Below, piece after piece: positions 63,411 to 64,000 of a DNA stretch of 64,000 nt. A model generated the notes under the pieces. That model had not been told where the DNA came from and did no database searches. It worked only from the letters and a program-made list of their open reading frames with translations. Each line of letters opens with the position of its first letter. Positions within the stretch are counted from its first letter, which is position 1. The position numbers were made by a program, and so were the translations under genes. Source of the stretch: Paracoccus homiensis (GTDB taxonomy: Bacteria > Pseudomonadota > Alphaproteobacteria > Rhodobacterales > Rhodobacteraceae); NCBI RefSeq assembly GCF_900111675.1, contig NZ_FOHO01000002.1, positions 372,001 through 436,000 of the forward strand, read 5' to 3'.

Positions 63411-64000
63411 ACCTGAAGGGCGGTGAAATCGCCCGCTATCTGGCGCGGCCCGATCTCTCGCGCCCGGCGCTGCTGATCTATGGTCAGGACGCGATGCGCG
63501 TGGCGCTGAAACGGGTCGAGGCGGTGAAGGCCCTGACCGGCGAGAATGCCGAAGAGGAAATGCGCCTGAACCGGATGCCGGGGGCGGGCCTGCGCAAGGA
63601 TCCCGCCGCGCTGATGGACGCGATCAAGGAGGTCGGCTTTTTCCCCGGCCCGCGCGTCGTTCTGGTCGAGGAAACACCCGACACTGCCGCCGACGCGATC
63701 CGTGCCGCGATCGAGGCATGGCAGCCCGGCGATGCGGTCATGGTGGTGACGGCGGGCGGGCTGGCGAAATCCTCGGCGCTGCGAAAGCTGTTCGAGCCGC
63801 ACAAGCAGGCCGTCGCGGCGCCCATCTATGACGATCCACCCGGCGAGGACGAGATCCGCCGCTGGCTGGAGGCTGCGGGCCTGCGCGAGGTGCCGCGCGA
63901 TGCCATGCGCGATCTGGCGACGCTGGCCCGTGCGCTGGATCCCGGCGATCTGCGCCAGACCATCGAAAAGATCGGGCTGTATAAATACGGTGACGACACC
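63407..64000 (+). CDS. holA: DNA polymerase III subunit delta (3' partial)
   Basis: The gene starts with an ATG overlapping the lptE stop, and the frame remains open to the window edge, giving 198 residues. ARYLARPDLSRPALLIYGQDAMRVALKRVEAVKAL is the delta N-terminal fold, and FFPGPRVVLVEE, GDAVMVVTAGGLAKSSALRKLFEPHKQAVAAPIYDD and LREVPRDAMRDLATLARALDPGDLRQTIEKIGLY match HolA. It is the clamp-loader subunit that opens the sliding clamp. The C-terminus lies beyond the window. Confidence 0.92.
   Translation, partial: MNLKGGEIARYLARPDLSRPALLIYGQDAMRVALKRVEAVKALTGENAEEEMRLNRMPGAGLRKDPAALMDAIKEVGFFPGPRVVLVEETPDTAADAIRAAIEAWQPGDAVMVVTAGGLAKSSALRKLFEPHKQAVAAPIYDDPPGEDEIRRWLEAAGLREVPRDAMRDLATLARALDPGDLRQTIEKIGLYKYGDDT

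Overview
The window is a dense, GC-rich bacterial chromosome segment with about 60 protein genes, one tRNA, no rRNA, no CRISPR array and no intact insertion sequence. The gene set and gene orders point to an alphaproteobacterium of the Rhodobacterales, probably Paracoccus or a close relative (inference). Supporting clues are a Rhodobacter-type porin, DUF3035 and DUF3576 lipoproteins, a DUF1674 protein, tandem M16 peptidases downstream of lspA, the ligase-associated repair cassette, and a direct-repeat GTTC-N7-GTTC SOS box of the alphaproteobacterial type.

Layout. 1-4.7 kb: end of an NAD(P)-dependent epimerase-like gene, a UbiH/COQ6-type hydroxylase, a stand-alone ectoine hydroxylase (ectD) and a Tat-exported PhoD-type phosphatase. 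4.8-7.5 kb: UdgX uracil-DNA glycosylase plus its radical-SAM partner, overlapping by 4 bases, with an SOS box just before the first gene. 7.6-13.2 kb: lolA, a DMT exporter, a LysR regulator divergent from a quinone oxidoreductase-like gene, and a class V aminotransferase divergent from an Lrp/AsnC regulator. 13.3-18.8 kb: a four-gene, stop/start-overlapping repair operon (exonuclease, ATP-dependent ligase, Lhr-like helicase, PdeM). 18.9-19.7 kb: an outer membrane beta-barrel protein.

19.9-28.5 kb holds the most unusual block: a seven-gene minus-strand operon (N-formylglutamate amidohydrolase-like protein, TRAP transporter DctQ-DctM-DctP, glutamine-synthetase-like ligase, aldehyde dehydrogenase, iron alcohol dehydrogenase). 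It diverges from an RpiR regulator across two 16-bp palindromes. Together the genes read as a gamma-glutamylation route for an imported amino-alcohol or amine: glutamylate, oxidise alcohol to aldehyde to acid, then hydrolyse the amide. The substrate cannot be told from sequence.

28.5-34.3 kb: a truncated AAA ATPase remnant, tRNA-Ala(GGC), saccharopine dehydrogenase, a soluble sugar dehydrogenase, a DUF3775 protein, mutL and a small lipoprotein. 34.3-42.8 kb: a minus-strand run rsmB, purH, lspA, DUF3035 lipoprotein, cytochrome P450 and two M16 peptidases (one active, one lacking the zinc site). 42.8-49.1 kb: DUF1674, amidase, DapC-like aminotransferase, ftsK and a putative metalloprotease. 49.1-52.8 kb: rhomboid protease, Trm112-like protein, LON-domain protein, CnoX-like thioredoxin and xthA, with a probable unannotated small RNA between the last two. 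52.9-64 kb: MFS transporter, glutathionyl-hydroquinone reductase, an OmpR-type regulator, ribA, an L,D-transpeptidase, YggS, a porin, a DUF3576 lipoprotein, leuS, lptE and the start of holA.
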